Shown one piece after another: positions 14,435 to 20,273 of a stretch of DNA of 20,273 bases (the stretch's first letter is position 1; each line of letters starts with the position of its first letter). A program made the translations under genes and the position numbers. The notes beneath the pieces were generated by a model. It made no database searches. It worked only from the letters and a program-made list of their open reading frames with translations, and had not been told where the DNA came from. Origin of the DNA: a virus; IMG/VR virus record IMGVR_UViG_3300019360_000113, positions 1 to 20,273 of that record; one strand, written 5' to 3'.

Positions 14435-16794
14435 CACGGCTGCACCATGGGCGCATAGATGTCGGGCACGACCAGCGCGACGTTGAGCGGCAGCGGCTGG
14501 TGCTGCTCGATGCGCTGCGCCGGCATGCCGGTCCACTCCGTGCCCTGCGTCAGCGGGATGTCGCGCGTATGCGACGCCGGCGGCTGCAGCGGCGGGGCGC
14601 CGGCATCGTACGGCGTGATCTCCTGCATGCTCTTGCGCTTGGTGCCGTAGCGCCCGCCCACGCTGTTGAGCACCCGCATGACGGCGCGCGGCACGCGCTG
14701 GGGCCGGCCCTGCAGGATGCCCGCGGACGGACCGGCTTCGAGCGGCATGGTCCAGTAGCGGCCCGTGTACCGGCGGCCGACGTGGGCGATGCTCACTGGC
14801 TGGGGTAGCGGGATCTGGCCGGCATTGACCGTGAAGTCACCCAGCACCTGGCCGTCGCCGACGACCGTCAGCACCAGGCCATTGAAGGCCGCCAGACCGG
14901 TGAGCGTCATCACCGACAGGCGCCAGTCGCCCTGCGCCAGCGCCGCCGCATCGAAGGGGAAGCTGGGCGAGATGTCGACACGAACCTGCGTGCCCGACAC
15001 GTACTGTACGATCCTGGCCGCGCACCAGCCCCACAGCGGCGGGTCATCGGGGTCCCAGTCCTCGGGGTCGCCCTCGTCAGGCTCGTCGTCCGGCGCCAGC
15101 GCGTAGCCGCGCGTGATCCAACGGCCGACGTCGCCCGGCGCGAAGACGCCGGCTGATGCCGTCACCAGCACGTTGCTGCCCGTCGGCGCGGCCAGCGTCA
15201 GCGCGGCGGACGGCTTGTTGTCGAGCGTGAGGCTCATGTCGAGGTGGCAGCGCTCCCACGGCGGCGTCTCTTTCGGGTCGCTCCACTCCAGACGTTCCAT
15301 CGTACGGAAGTCGACGCCGCCCACGGTGCGCCGCACGCAGGACCAGAGTTCGTCCTGCGTCGGGCCGGGGATGACGCAGATGCTGTCGACGTCGGCACCG
15401 TTGCCGCCCGCCACATCGCCCAGCGGATGATGATGCCAGGCGTTGACGTTCTCCTTGCGCGAGTAGGTGCAGGCGGCCAGGTCGCCGTCGCTGCGGATGA
15501 TCCAGATCAGGCTGACGGGCGTTTCGTGGTAGGCGAGGCCCTTGATGCCGCCCATGCGCAACGGCCCCACGATGTGGTCAGCCAGCAAGGTGAGGTCCTC
15601 GCCGTCATACGCCTGCAGGTCGTTGCTGTAGACCAGCGCCCGCAGCCGGCGGCCCTGCTTGTCGACGAACACGGCGCCGTTGCCGATCAGGATGGGCGGC
15701 ACGTCGGCCGCGCCGAAGCTCGACAGCGGCTTGGCGGAGACGCCTGTCGGCGAGGCCGGCGCCCGGTCGGAGGTCCCGCCGATGCGCAGTTCCTGGCCAC
15801 CCGTGAAGGCCAGCACGTCGTTCAGCGGCAGCAGGGCCTTGATGCGGTCGACCTCGGGCGTGCCGGCGGCGATGCCGATGCCATCGGCCGCCGTGGTGTC
15901 GGGTGAGAAGCGGTCGTAGTTACCGATCACCGAGCTGTCGGCACGATCGGGCGCGATGATGCTGCCGGCGATCCATTGGCGCTGCTCGTGGATGGTGGCG
16001 CAGGCGGGCCAGCCGCGCGCGGCGCTGAACAGACCCAGGCGGAAGCGCTCGCGCGGATTGAAGGCATTGGGACTGAACACCCGCTGGCTGCCCTGCACCA
16101 CGGCCTGGACCGACGTGGGGCCGATGAAAGCGCTGATGACGCACCAGATCCACGCGCTCGACGTGTTGGGGTCGAGGTTGGGGTCGATGCGATCGTAAAC
16201 CCGCAGATGGCGGCCAACGTCGCTTGCCACGAACGATGGCAGGAGCGTCGTGAAGGTGATGGTGCCGGTGCCGCTGGCCGGCGCGAGCGAGATGGAATTG
16301 TCCGGTGCGTTCTCGGCTTCGTAGGGACCATCGAGCATAGCGCGGACGGTCAGCGTCCAGCTCGTGTGCGAAAAGCGGTTGAGCGAGTAGCGCTCGAAGT
16401 TGCGATGGAAGATGTAGAGCCGGTCGGCGCTCTGCGTGAAGCTGAGTTGAAACACCTGGCTCTGGTCCCACGGCGTTGCGAGTTCGATCGGCACGCCGCC
16501 GCCGTCGACGATCAGGCCGCCGTCCTTCCAGAAGCGGACATAGAAATCGCCCCACTCCACCACATACGCCTGCTCGTCGCTGAACTTGAACGGCCAAACA
16601 CGGCAGCGCTTGTCGGCGTATTTCGGCTTGCCCTTGAAGCGATTGCCCTCGCGGTACTCGATCAGGCCGGTGGGGTGGACGATGTTGTTCTGCAGCTTGC
16701 GCGCGCCGCTGCCGTAGCGCACCAGGTCGGGACGGCCGATCACCTTGGACGACAGTTCGCCGGCGGTCGGGCCTGTGAGCGCGACGCGGGTCAT
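14434..16794 (-). CDS. Tail tubular protein B, gp12-like
   Basis: A 786-aa protein (T7 gp12 is 794). It begins MTRVALTGPTAGELSSKVIG, then RPDLVRYGSGARKLQNNIVHPTG and YREGNRFKG, a pattern typical of the nozzle protein N-terminus. The body is beta-rich (WPFKFSDEQAYVVEWGDFYVRFWKDGG; DRLYIFHRNFERYSLNRF) and WIIRSDGDLAACTYSRKENVNAWHHHPLG lies in the middle, a propeller-like motif seen in this family. It forms the distal tail tube to which spikes attach. The start ATG overlaps the gp11-like stop (ATGA, 16791-16794), so the reading from 16998 is rejected. Confidence 0.88.
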   Translation of the reverse strand: MTRVALTGPTAGELSSKVIGRPDLVRYGSGARKLQNNIVHPTGLIEYREGNRFKGKPKYADKRCRVWPFKFSDEQAYVVEWGDFYVRFWKDGGLIVDGGGVPIELATPWDQSQVFQLSFTQSADRLYIFHRNFERYSLNRFSHTSWTLTVRAMLDGPYEAENAPDNSISLAPASGTGTITFTTLLPSFVASDVGRHLRVYDRIDPNLDPNTSSAWIWCVISAFIGPTSVQAVVQGSQRVFSPNAFNPRERFRLGLFSAARGWPACATIHEQRQWIAGSIIAPDRADSSVIGNYDRFSPDTTAADGIGIAAGTPEVDRIKALLPLNDVLAFTGGQELRIGGTSDRAPASPTGVSAKPLSSFGAADVPPILIGNGAVFVDKQGRRLRALVYSNDLQAYDGEDLTLLADHIVGPLRMGGIKGLAYHETPVSLIWIIRSDGDLAACTYSRKENVNAWHHHPLGDVAGGNGADVDSICVIPGPTQDELWSCVRRTVGGVDFRTMERLEWSDPKETPPWERCHLDMSLTLDNKPSAALTLAAPTGSNVLVTASAGVFAPGDVGRWITRGYALAPDDEPDEGDPEDWDPDDPPLWGWCAARIVQYVSGTQVRVDISPSFPFDAAALAQGDWRLSVMTLTGLAAFNGLVLTVVGDGQVLGDFTVNAGQIPLPQPVSIAHVGRRYTGRYWTMPLEAGPSAGILQGRPQRVPRAVMRVLNSVGGRYGTKRKSMQEITPYDAGAPPLQPPASHTRDIPLTQGTEWTGMPAQRIEQHQPLPLNVALVVPDIYAPMVQP

Positions 16795-17390
16795 GCGAAC
16801 CAGTCCCCGCTCTCGCGAGCGTCCAGCCAGGCGTCGGGCCAGATTTCCGGCGGTTCGCCCTCCTGGCCGTCGATCGACTGCATGTCCGACAGAGCGTCCT
16901 TGGCGTCCTTCTTGGCGGCCGCGCGCAACGCCTCGCTGGCATTGAGCGGCTTGCCCACGATCCACGCCAGGCGGGCCGACAGGTAGTCGATGAACCACGG
17001 CGAGAATTTGCCCGGATCGGTCTTGCGCTTGATCGCCCAGATATTGAGCGGTGCCGAGGCGTTGGTGCAGATATAGCCCTCGGCGACGACAAAGGGCCGG
17101 CCGCGCTTGCGGTCGCCGCCGACGCGCAGCACGCGCACGCAGTCGGATGGCACCTTAATGGCGGTCGAGAAATCGGGGCTGGCGTACTCCGACGCATCGA
17201 CGGCGGCCAGGTCCTTGAACCAGCCGGTGGCGAAGTTCCAGGGATGCACCGCCAGCGCCACGTCGAGCTGGACGTCTCGCACGCGCCGCAGATGCTTGGC
17301 GCCGGCAGTCTGCGACGTCTCGGCGTTGTCGATCGGCTCGATCTCGAGGCGCGCGAGCGAGAGGTTGAATATGTCGGTCCAGCTGGCCAT
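16791..17390 (-). CDS. Tail tubular protein A, gp11-like
   Basis: A 199-aa protein (T7 gp11 is 196). It starts MASWTDIFNLSLARLEIEPI and has ETSQTAGAKHLRRVRDVQLDVALAVHPWNFAT, the helical block with Trp-Asn-Phe-Ala characteristic of the gp11/gatekeeper family, then VPSDCVRVLRV, YICTNASAPLNIWAIKR and WFIDYLSARLAW. It forms the ring that joins the portal to the tail nozzle. It begins after a 76-base gap holding the parS-like palindrome; the nearest purine-rich SD-like sequence (AGGA) is 15 bases upstream, so initiation looks weak or depends on the hairpin. Confidence 0.88.
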   Translation of the reverse strand: MASWTDIFNLSLARLEIEPIDNAETSQTAGAKHLRRVRDVQLDVALAVHPWNFATGWFKDLAAVDASEYASPDFSTAIKVPSDCVRVLRVGGDRKRGRPFVVAEGYICTNASAPLNIWAIKRKTDPGKFSPWFIDYLSARLAWIVGKPLNASEALRAAAKKDAKDALSDMQSIDGQEGEPPEIWPDAWLDARESGDWFA

Positions 17391-17399
17391 CGGATGGAG

Positions 17400-17431
17400 C
17401 GCTTGTCCTGAGCGGCAGCGAAGGATCAGGC
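17400..17431. repeat. Extragenic-repeat-like segment beside the palindrome
   Basis: GTCCTGAGCGGCAGCGAAGGA within this segment resembles the dispersed intergenic repeat of the CCTGAGCG...GCGAAGGATC kind seen in several bacterial phyla. This is recalled resemblance. Only one copy lies in the window, so repeat status is unproven. Confidence 0.3.
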
Positions 17432-17461
17432 CGCCGGCGGTTCCACGTGGAACCGCCGGCG
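17432..17461. other. 30-bp perfect palindrome with parS-like core
   Basis: Two 15-base arms, perfectly complementary and without a spacer, meet at 17446/17447. The centre 17440-17453 is GTTCCACGTGGAAC, identical to the core of a well-described chromosomal parS variant (for example in Pseudomonas), the DNA site of ParB. The full consensus, TGTTYCACGTGRAACA, differs only at its outermost bases. As RNA it would also be a very strong hairpin in the late transcript between decoration and gp11-like genes, but no U-run follows on either strand. It could be a partition site, a transcript-processing hairpin, or both. Confidence 0.7.
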
Positions 17462-17466
17462 ATCAC

Positions 17467-17913
17467 TCACACGTGGATGACCCGCGTGGCGAGGCGCAGC
17501 ACGGCGCCGGGTGTCGGCGCGGCGCCGCCGATCGTCACCAGGATGTTGCGATCCTGGTCGACCACGAAGCCCATGCCGGCGTTGGCGGTGATGCCGCCCT
17601 GGCCGGCCGCCGTGCCGGATGCCGCCGCCCGGTAGCGCGCGGCGCTGCCATCATCGCCCACCGCGAACGTCACCGACGCGCCGGCGGCATCCCAATGGAA
17701 ATCCATGCCGACGACGCGCTGGTTCTTGTAGAGACGCCCCATCACGACGACATCGTTCTGGGCGCTGCCGGCACCGGCCGCCGGAATGGTGAACTGATCG
17801 TAGATGATGGCGGGCCGGCCGGCCTGGTCGCCGCCGGCGACCGGCTGCTTGTTGGCCGGCACCAAGGCCGGGTCGAGATACTTGGCGGCGTTGACGCCAT
17901 ATGCGGTAGCCAT
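17467..17913 (-). CDS. Head decoration-like structural protein
   Basis: A 148-aa protein with no membrane segment, starting MATAYGVNAAKYLDPALVPANK. It is rich in Gly, Ala and Val with beta-type alternation (NDVVVMGRLYKNQRVVGMDFHWDAAGASVTFAVGDDG; VVDQDRNILVTIGGA). AAGGAG lies 6 bases before the ATG, the strongest ribosome binding site in the head-tail block, which fits a protein made in large amounts. It lies directly after the capsid gene. No named family is recognised; decoration or capsid-stabilising protein is the best guess. Confidence 0.55.
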   Translation of the reverse strand: MATAYGVNAAKYLDPALVPANKQPVAGGDQAGRPAIIYDQFTIPAAGAGSAQNDVVVMGRLYKNQRVVGMDFHWDAAGASVTFAVGDDGSAARYRAAASGTAAGQGGITANAGMGFVVDQDRNILVTIGGAAPTPGAVLRLATRVIHV

Positions 17914-17946
17914 GAGCGGCTCCTTGGAGAGGGTTGAGACCGGCGA

Positions 17947-17963
17947 CGCGCACGGCGTGCGCG
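17947..17963. other. GC hairpin between capsid and decoration genes
   Basis: CGCGCAC and GTGCGCG form a perfect 7-bp stem with a 3-base loop, 36 bases after the capsid stop. There is no U-run. T7 has a partial terminator just after its capsid gene; this hairpin occupies the same spot and might have the same role. Inference. Confidence 0.3.
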
Positions 17964-17999
17964 CCGCACCCTGGGCGAGACGCGATCAGCGCGGCCGAT

Positions 18000-18941
18000 T
18001 CAGCTCTCGGTGACTTCGATGGTCACGACCATGTATTCGTGGTTGCGCCGGGCACCCACGCTGATGTCGGTCGAGACGCGATAGCGGCGGTAGGATTGCT
18101 CCCACGTCACCACGCCGTTGGCGCTATAGGGCGTCCAGCGCTTGAAGCTCTTGTTCTTGATGAACATGATGAGCTTGCGCACGTTGGGCGAACCGGCCGT
18201 GTAGGGCAGGTAGCGTTCCAGGATGGAACCGTCCTGCTTGTTCGGATCGTACAGATCCTCGACGCGGATGAAGTCGACCAGGCCCATCGACACGATACGG
18301 CCCTTCTCGCGCACCATCATCGAGCTATAGTCGCGCGAGGCGAACTCGACCGCCGTCATCAGGCTCTTTTCCGCCTTGGCGTTCCACAGGCAGATGATGC
18401 GGTCGCCCTCCTGCTCGTCGAACATGCCCTTGGTCTTGAGCATTTCGACGCCGCTGTCGAACTTTGTCGTCGAGAAGCCGGCGCCGCCATGCACGATGTT
18501 CTGGCCGGCCGGGAACGCGATCGGTGTCGTACCGGTCTTGCCCTGGTACATGGTTGCGGTCGACGCGTTGATGACCGTGGCCACCTTCTGGCGGTTGGCC
18601 GCCGCGACCTGTTGGCGCGCGAACGTGCTGCGCGCGTCCGTCATCGTCTTCAGCCGGATCTCGTCGTGCTTCGCGACCGTGGTGTCGTGGTAGTAGTCGT
18701 CGAAATACATCCAGCGCCGCCAGGCATCGATCGGCGTCGTCTGCAGTTCGGTGTCGCGGGTGTTGAGCGGACGCATGATCGCGGTGCCGACGAAATCGTC
18801 GGACATCGCATCGGCGCCCTGGTCGGTGACGTCTTCGACGAGACCCGACAGCAGGTCCCTGTTTTGCTGGCTCAGCACCTGAAGCGTGTCGGCGTAGCGC
18901 GACGACATCAGGGTGGCCATGTTCTCCGATTGAGTTGCCAT
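18000..18941 (-). CDS. Major capsid protein candidate
   Basis: A 313-aa soluble protein, starting MATQSENMATLMSSRYADTLQVLSQQ. It contains TPIDAWRRWMYFDDYYHDTTVAKHDEIRL, ARQQVAAANRQKVATVINAST, and a C-terminal part with MVREKGRIVSMGLVDFIRVEDL and YRRYRVSTDISVGARRNHEYMVVTIEV, which fits an HK97-fold coat protein of the type found in integrated phages. T7 gp10A is 345 aa. It lies after the scaffold and before the tail-tube genes, as expected for the coat protein. GGAG is 9 bases upstream of the ATG. The family is assigned from context more than motif. Confidence 0.75.
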   Translation of the reverse strand: MATQSENMATLMSSRYADTLQVLSQQNRDLLSGLVEDVTDQGADAMSDDFVGTAIMRPLNTRDTELQTTPIDAWRRWMYFDDYYHDTTVAKHDEIRLKTMTDARSTFARQQVAAANRQKVATVINASTATMYQGKTGTTPIAFPAGQNIVHGGAGFSTTKFDSGVEMLKTKGMFDEQEGDRIICLWNAKAEKSLMTAVEFASRDYSSMMVREKGRIVSMGLVDFIRVEDLYDPNKQDGSILERYLPYTAGSPNVRKLIMFIKNKSFKRWTPYSANGVVTWEQSYRRYRVSTDISVGARRNHEYMVVTIEVTES

Positions 18942-19169
18942 TTCGGGTCACTCCGTCGAGGGGGTGGAGCGAACCGGGTTCCTCTTGGTTGACTGCTTTC
19001 CGCCCCGTCCGCCTGCCGGAGTTGCAAGCCGGATTGCCAGTCTGCAGGCGCCGTCGCGGCCCCTGTTCTCGGCGGAAATCGGCCGCCGTGGTCCGCCCCG
19101 GTTCATCGGCACCGGGGAAGCCGATCGCGATGCTCAGGCGCGCGCTTGCCGATCGGCCGCGCGCTTCCT
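18942..19169. other. 228-base gap upstream of the capsid gene; two stem-loops
   Basis: I see no gene. There is a 7-bp hairpin CCCCGGT/ACCGGGG (19096-19117) and a longer-range 8-bp stem GCCGATCG/CGATCGGC (19120-19127 with 19150-19157). This is the largest gap in the late operon and the likely place for a separate capsid promoter or a processing site. No sigma70-type promoter on the minus strand is convincing; a phage RNA polymerase promoter could not be recognised without its consensus. Confidence 0.4.
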
Positions 19170-19388
19170 TCACACCGGCGGTTTCGGGGGCGTGGGCGTG
19201 CCCAGCACCCAGTTGACGTAGCGCTCGGCTTCGGGCTCCAGCGCGTCGAGCTGCTTGTAGCGGGCGGTATCGCGCGCGATCTTCAAGCACTCCATGCGCA
19301 GCGCCATCATCCATGGCATCGGCTCGATGGCGGGCCTGTTGGCCGGCGCGTCGGTGGTCGGGTCGGACTGCGTGTCGCTACGCGCCAT
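19170..19388 (-). CDS. Small hypothetical head-region protein
   Basis: A 72-aa protein: a polar N-terminus (MARSDTQSDPTTDAPANRP), a central helix with PMPWMMALRMECLKIARDTARYKQLDALEPEAERYVNWVL and a Pro-rich end (GTPTPPKPPV). It starts directly after the scaffold-like stop (TAG at 19389-19391) with GGGAG 8 bases upstream. No family is recognised. The position between scaffold and capsid genes suggests an assembly factor; the helix pattern is compatible with protein-protein contact. Confidence 0.6.
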   Translation of the reverse strand: MARSDTQSDPTTDAPANRPAIEPMPWMMALRMECLKIARDTARYKQLDALEPEAERYVNWVLGTPTPPKPPV

Positions 19389-20273
19389 CTATCGTGCTCC
19401 CTGCTGCTGTGGCCCGCGAATGCCGACCTTCATTTCCTGCAGCCGGTCCCATTTTTGCTGGACCGTCTTGTGCTGCGGGTGGTTGGCGTTGGTGAGCGCC
19501 TCCACCATGGACGGGTCGCCCTTCATGCGCCCCAGTTCCTGCTCGGCCTCCTGGGCCGTCGTGATGGTGAAGGTGCTGCCGCCACCGGGATGCGCGCCGT
19601 CCTCGGCCAGCAGATCGGCGAGCTTCAGCAGGCCCTGCATGCCCTTGCTGTAGTCGCCCTCGGCGCGCGCCACGGCGCCCACCGTCTTCTCCGACCAGCC
19701 AAGATATTCGCCCAGCCGGCGCACGGTGGCGACGTTCCTCTCGTAGCCACCCTTCCACTCGGCGCGCAGCTTGGTGTCGTCCTCCTTGGCGGCGGTCGCG
19801 GCGTCGTTCTGCTCCTTGGCGACGACGTCGGACATGAATTTCATCCAGTCCGTCGTCAGGCCGGCGGCGGCCTGGGCCGTCACGCCATGCTTGAGGAAGG
19901 CCGGACCGGCCCACTCGGTCATGCGCGGATCGACGCCATCGCCGGTGGGGAACTTGTAACCCGCGACCTCGCCGGGCACGCCGATCGCCTTGTTGAAGGC
20001 GGCGCGCTGCTCGGGCGTGGCGTTCTCGCCGGGCAAAAGGATGCGGTCCCTGCCCGCCTCGGCCTCCATCTGCAGGAAGCGATCGGCGAACTGATCCACC
20101 GACGTGAAGCCGTGGGTGGCAAGCGCCGTGCGACGGTTGTCGGAGAGCTGGTGCATCCAGCCTGGCAGGCTTCCGCCGCCGGCACCACCGCCAGCACCGC
20201 CGCCGCCAGCAGCACCGCCAGCAGCACTGCCGCCGACACCACCGCCAGCACCGCCGCCGCCAGCAGCACCGCC
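19389..20273 (-). CDS. Scaffold-like protein with Gly/Ala linker (runs off right edge)
   Basis: The visible 294 residues include a Gly/Ala-rich linker, then SLPGWMHQLSDNRRTALATHGFTSVDQFADRFLQMEAEAGRDRI, LPGENATPEQRAAFNKAIGVPGEVAGYKF, and a charged helical C-terminus ending GPQQQGAR. The order (LP-W, KGF-SVDQ-like helix, LPG-E, F-K-GVPxxxxxY) is that of many phage scaffolding proteins just upstream of the capsid gene. The frame stays open to the window edge, so the ATG at 20156 is not necessarily the start; the true N-terminus is probably outside the window. The protein would guide capsid assembly and be absent from the mature head. Confidence 0.75.
   Translation of the reverse strand, partial: GGAAGGGGAGGGVGGSAAGGAAGGGGAGGGAGGGSLPGWMHQLSDNRRTALATHGFTSVDQFADRFLQMEAEAGRDRILLPGENATPEQRAAFNKAIGVPGEVAGYKFPTGDGVDPRMTEWAGPAFLKHGVTAQAAAGLTTDWMKFMSDVVAKEQNDAATAAKEDDTKLRAEWKGGYERNVATVRRLGEYLGWSEKTVGAVARAEGDYSKGMQGLLKLADLLAEDGAHPGGGSTFTITTAQEAEQELGRMKGDPSMVEALTNANHPQHKTVQQKWDRLQEMKVGIRGPQQQGAR
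20183..20273. repeat. 54-bp in-frame tandem repeat (Gly/Ala linker)
   Basis: A 37-base segment at 20183-20219 recurs without mismatch at 20237-20273, a 54-base offset (18 codons). In the scaffold-like frame it encodes units of Gly, Ala and a little Val or Ser. The second copy reaches the window edge, so the array may continue. Length change here would keep the frame. Confidence 0.8.

Noticed and set aside
19919-20269. Hydrophobic small ORF at the right edge (signal-peptide-like)
   Set aside because: It is the Gly/Ala repeat of the scaffold-like gene read in another frame, which gives Leu/Ala/Val runs by chance.
20183-20273. CRISPR-like array
   Set aside because: The repeats are GC triplet-rich, in frame with a coding sequence and have no unique spacers.
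3304-20273. Gene transfer agent instead of a prophage
   Set aside because: Alphaproteobacterial GTAs have a siphovirus-type tail and no tRNA attachment scar; here the tail-tube, core and spike genes are T7-type and an att scar is present.

Overview
This window is the junction between a high-GC, probably alphaproteobacterial, chromosome and a T7-like (podovirus-type) prophage. At the left edge is the start of an EF-Tu gene (minus strand, [14 protein letters not shown]... with the GHVDHGKT P-loop). Upstream of it lies a complete tRNA-Gly(TCC), then only the 3' half of a tRNA-Tyr(GTA), which breaks off at the anticodon loop. This is the usual scar of a tyrosine integrase that targets a tRNA gene. 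The rest of the window, about 20 kb, is phage. The integrase, RNA polymerase, portal and terminase are not in view and would lie beyond the right edge.

Right to left (the direction of transcription), the late genes are in T7 order: scaffold-like protein with a Gly/Ala repeat linker (runs off the edge), a small protein, major capsid candidate, decoration-like protein, tail tubular proteins A and B (gp11- and gp12-like, close to T7 lengths), a GNAT-like gp13 equivalent, gp14-like, gp15-like and two giant gp16-like internal virion proteins, then a tailspike with a gp17-type N-terminus and a beta-helix body. Most of these genes overlap by 1-4 bases at stop/start junctions, so the block looks translationally coupled. 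A lysis cassette lies next to the attachment site: C-terminal-membrane (holin-like) protein, NNP-NIR muramidase-like protein with a membrane anchor, DUF1508 protein, and an overlapping Rz/Rz1-like spanin pair.

Between tailspike and lysis cassette sits a two-gene cassette on the opposite strand: a SAM methyltransferase and a 59-aa coiled-coil protein. It has its own perfect -35 box, inverted repeats and a strong ribosome binding site, and its GC is lower than its surroundings. It looks like a moron expressed separately from the late operon.

The most unusual signals are: (1) a 30-bp perfect palindrome between the decoration and gp11-like genes whose centre is the 14-bp core of a chromosomal parS site; (2) a 76-codon ORF nested in the first gp16-like gene that carries the coding signature there, while the long frame does not; (3) the methyltransferase cassette with its operator-like control region; and (4) an integrated phage with a T7-type virion.
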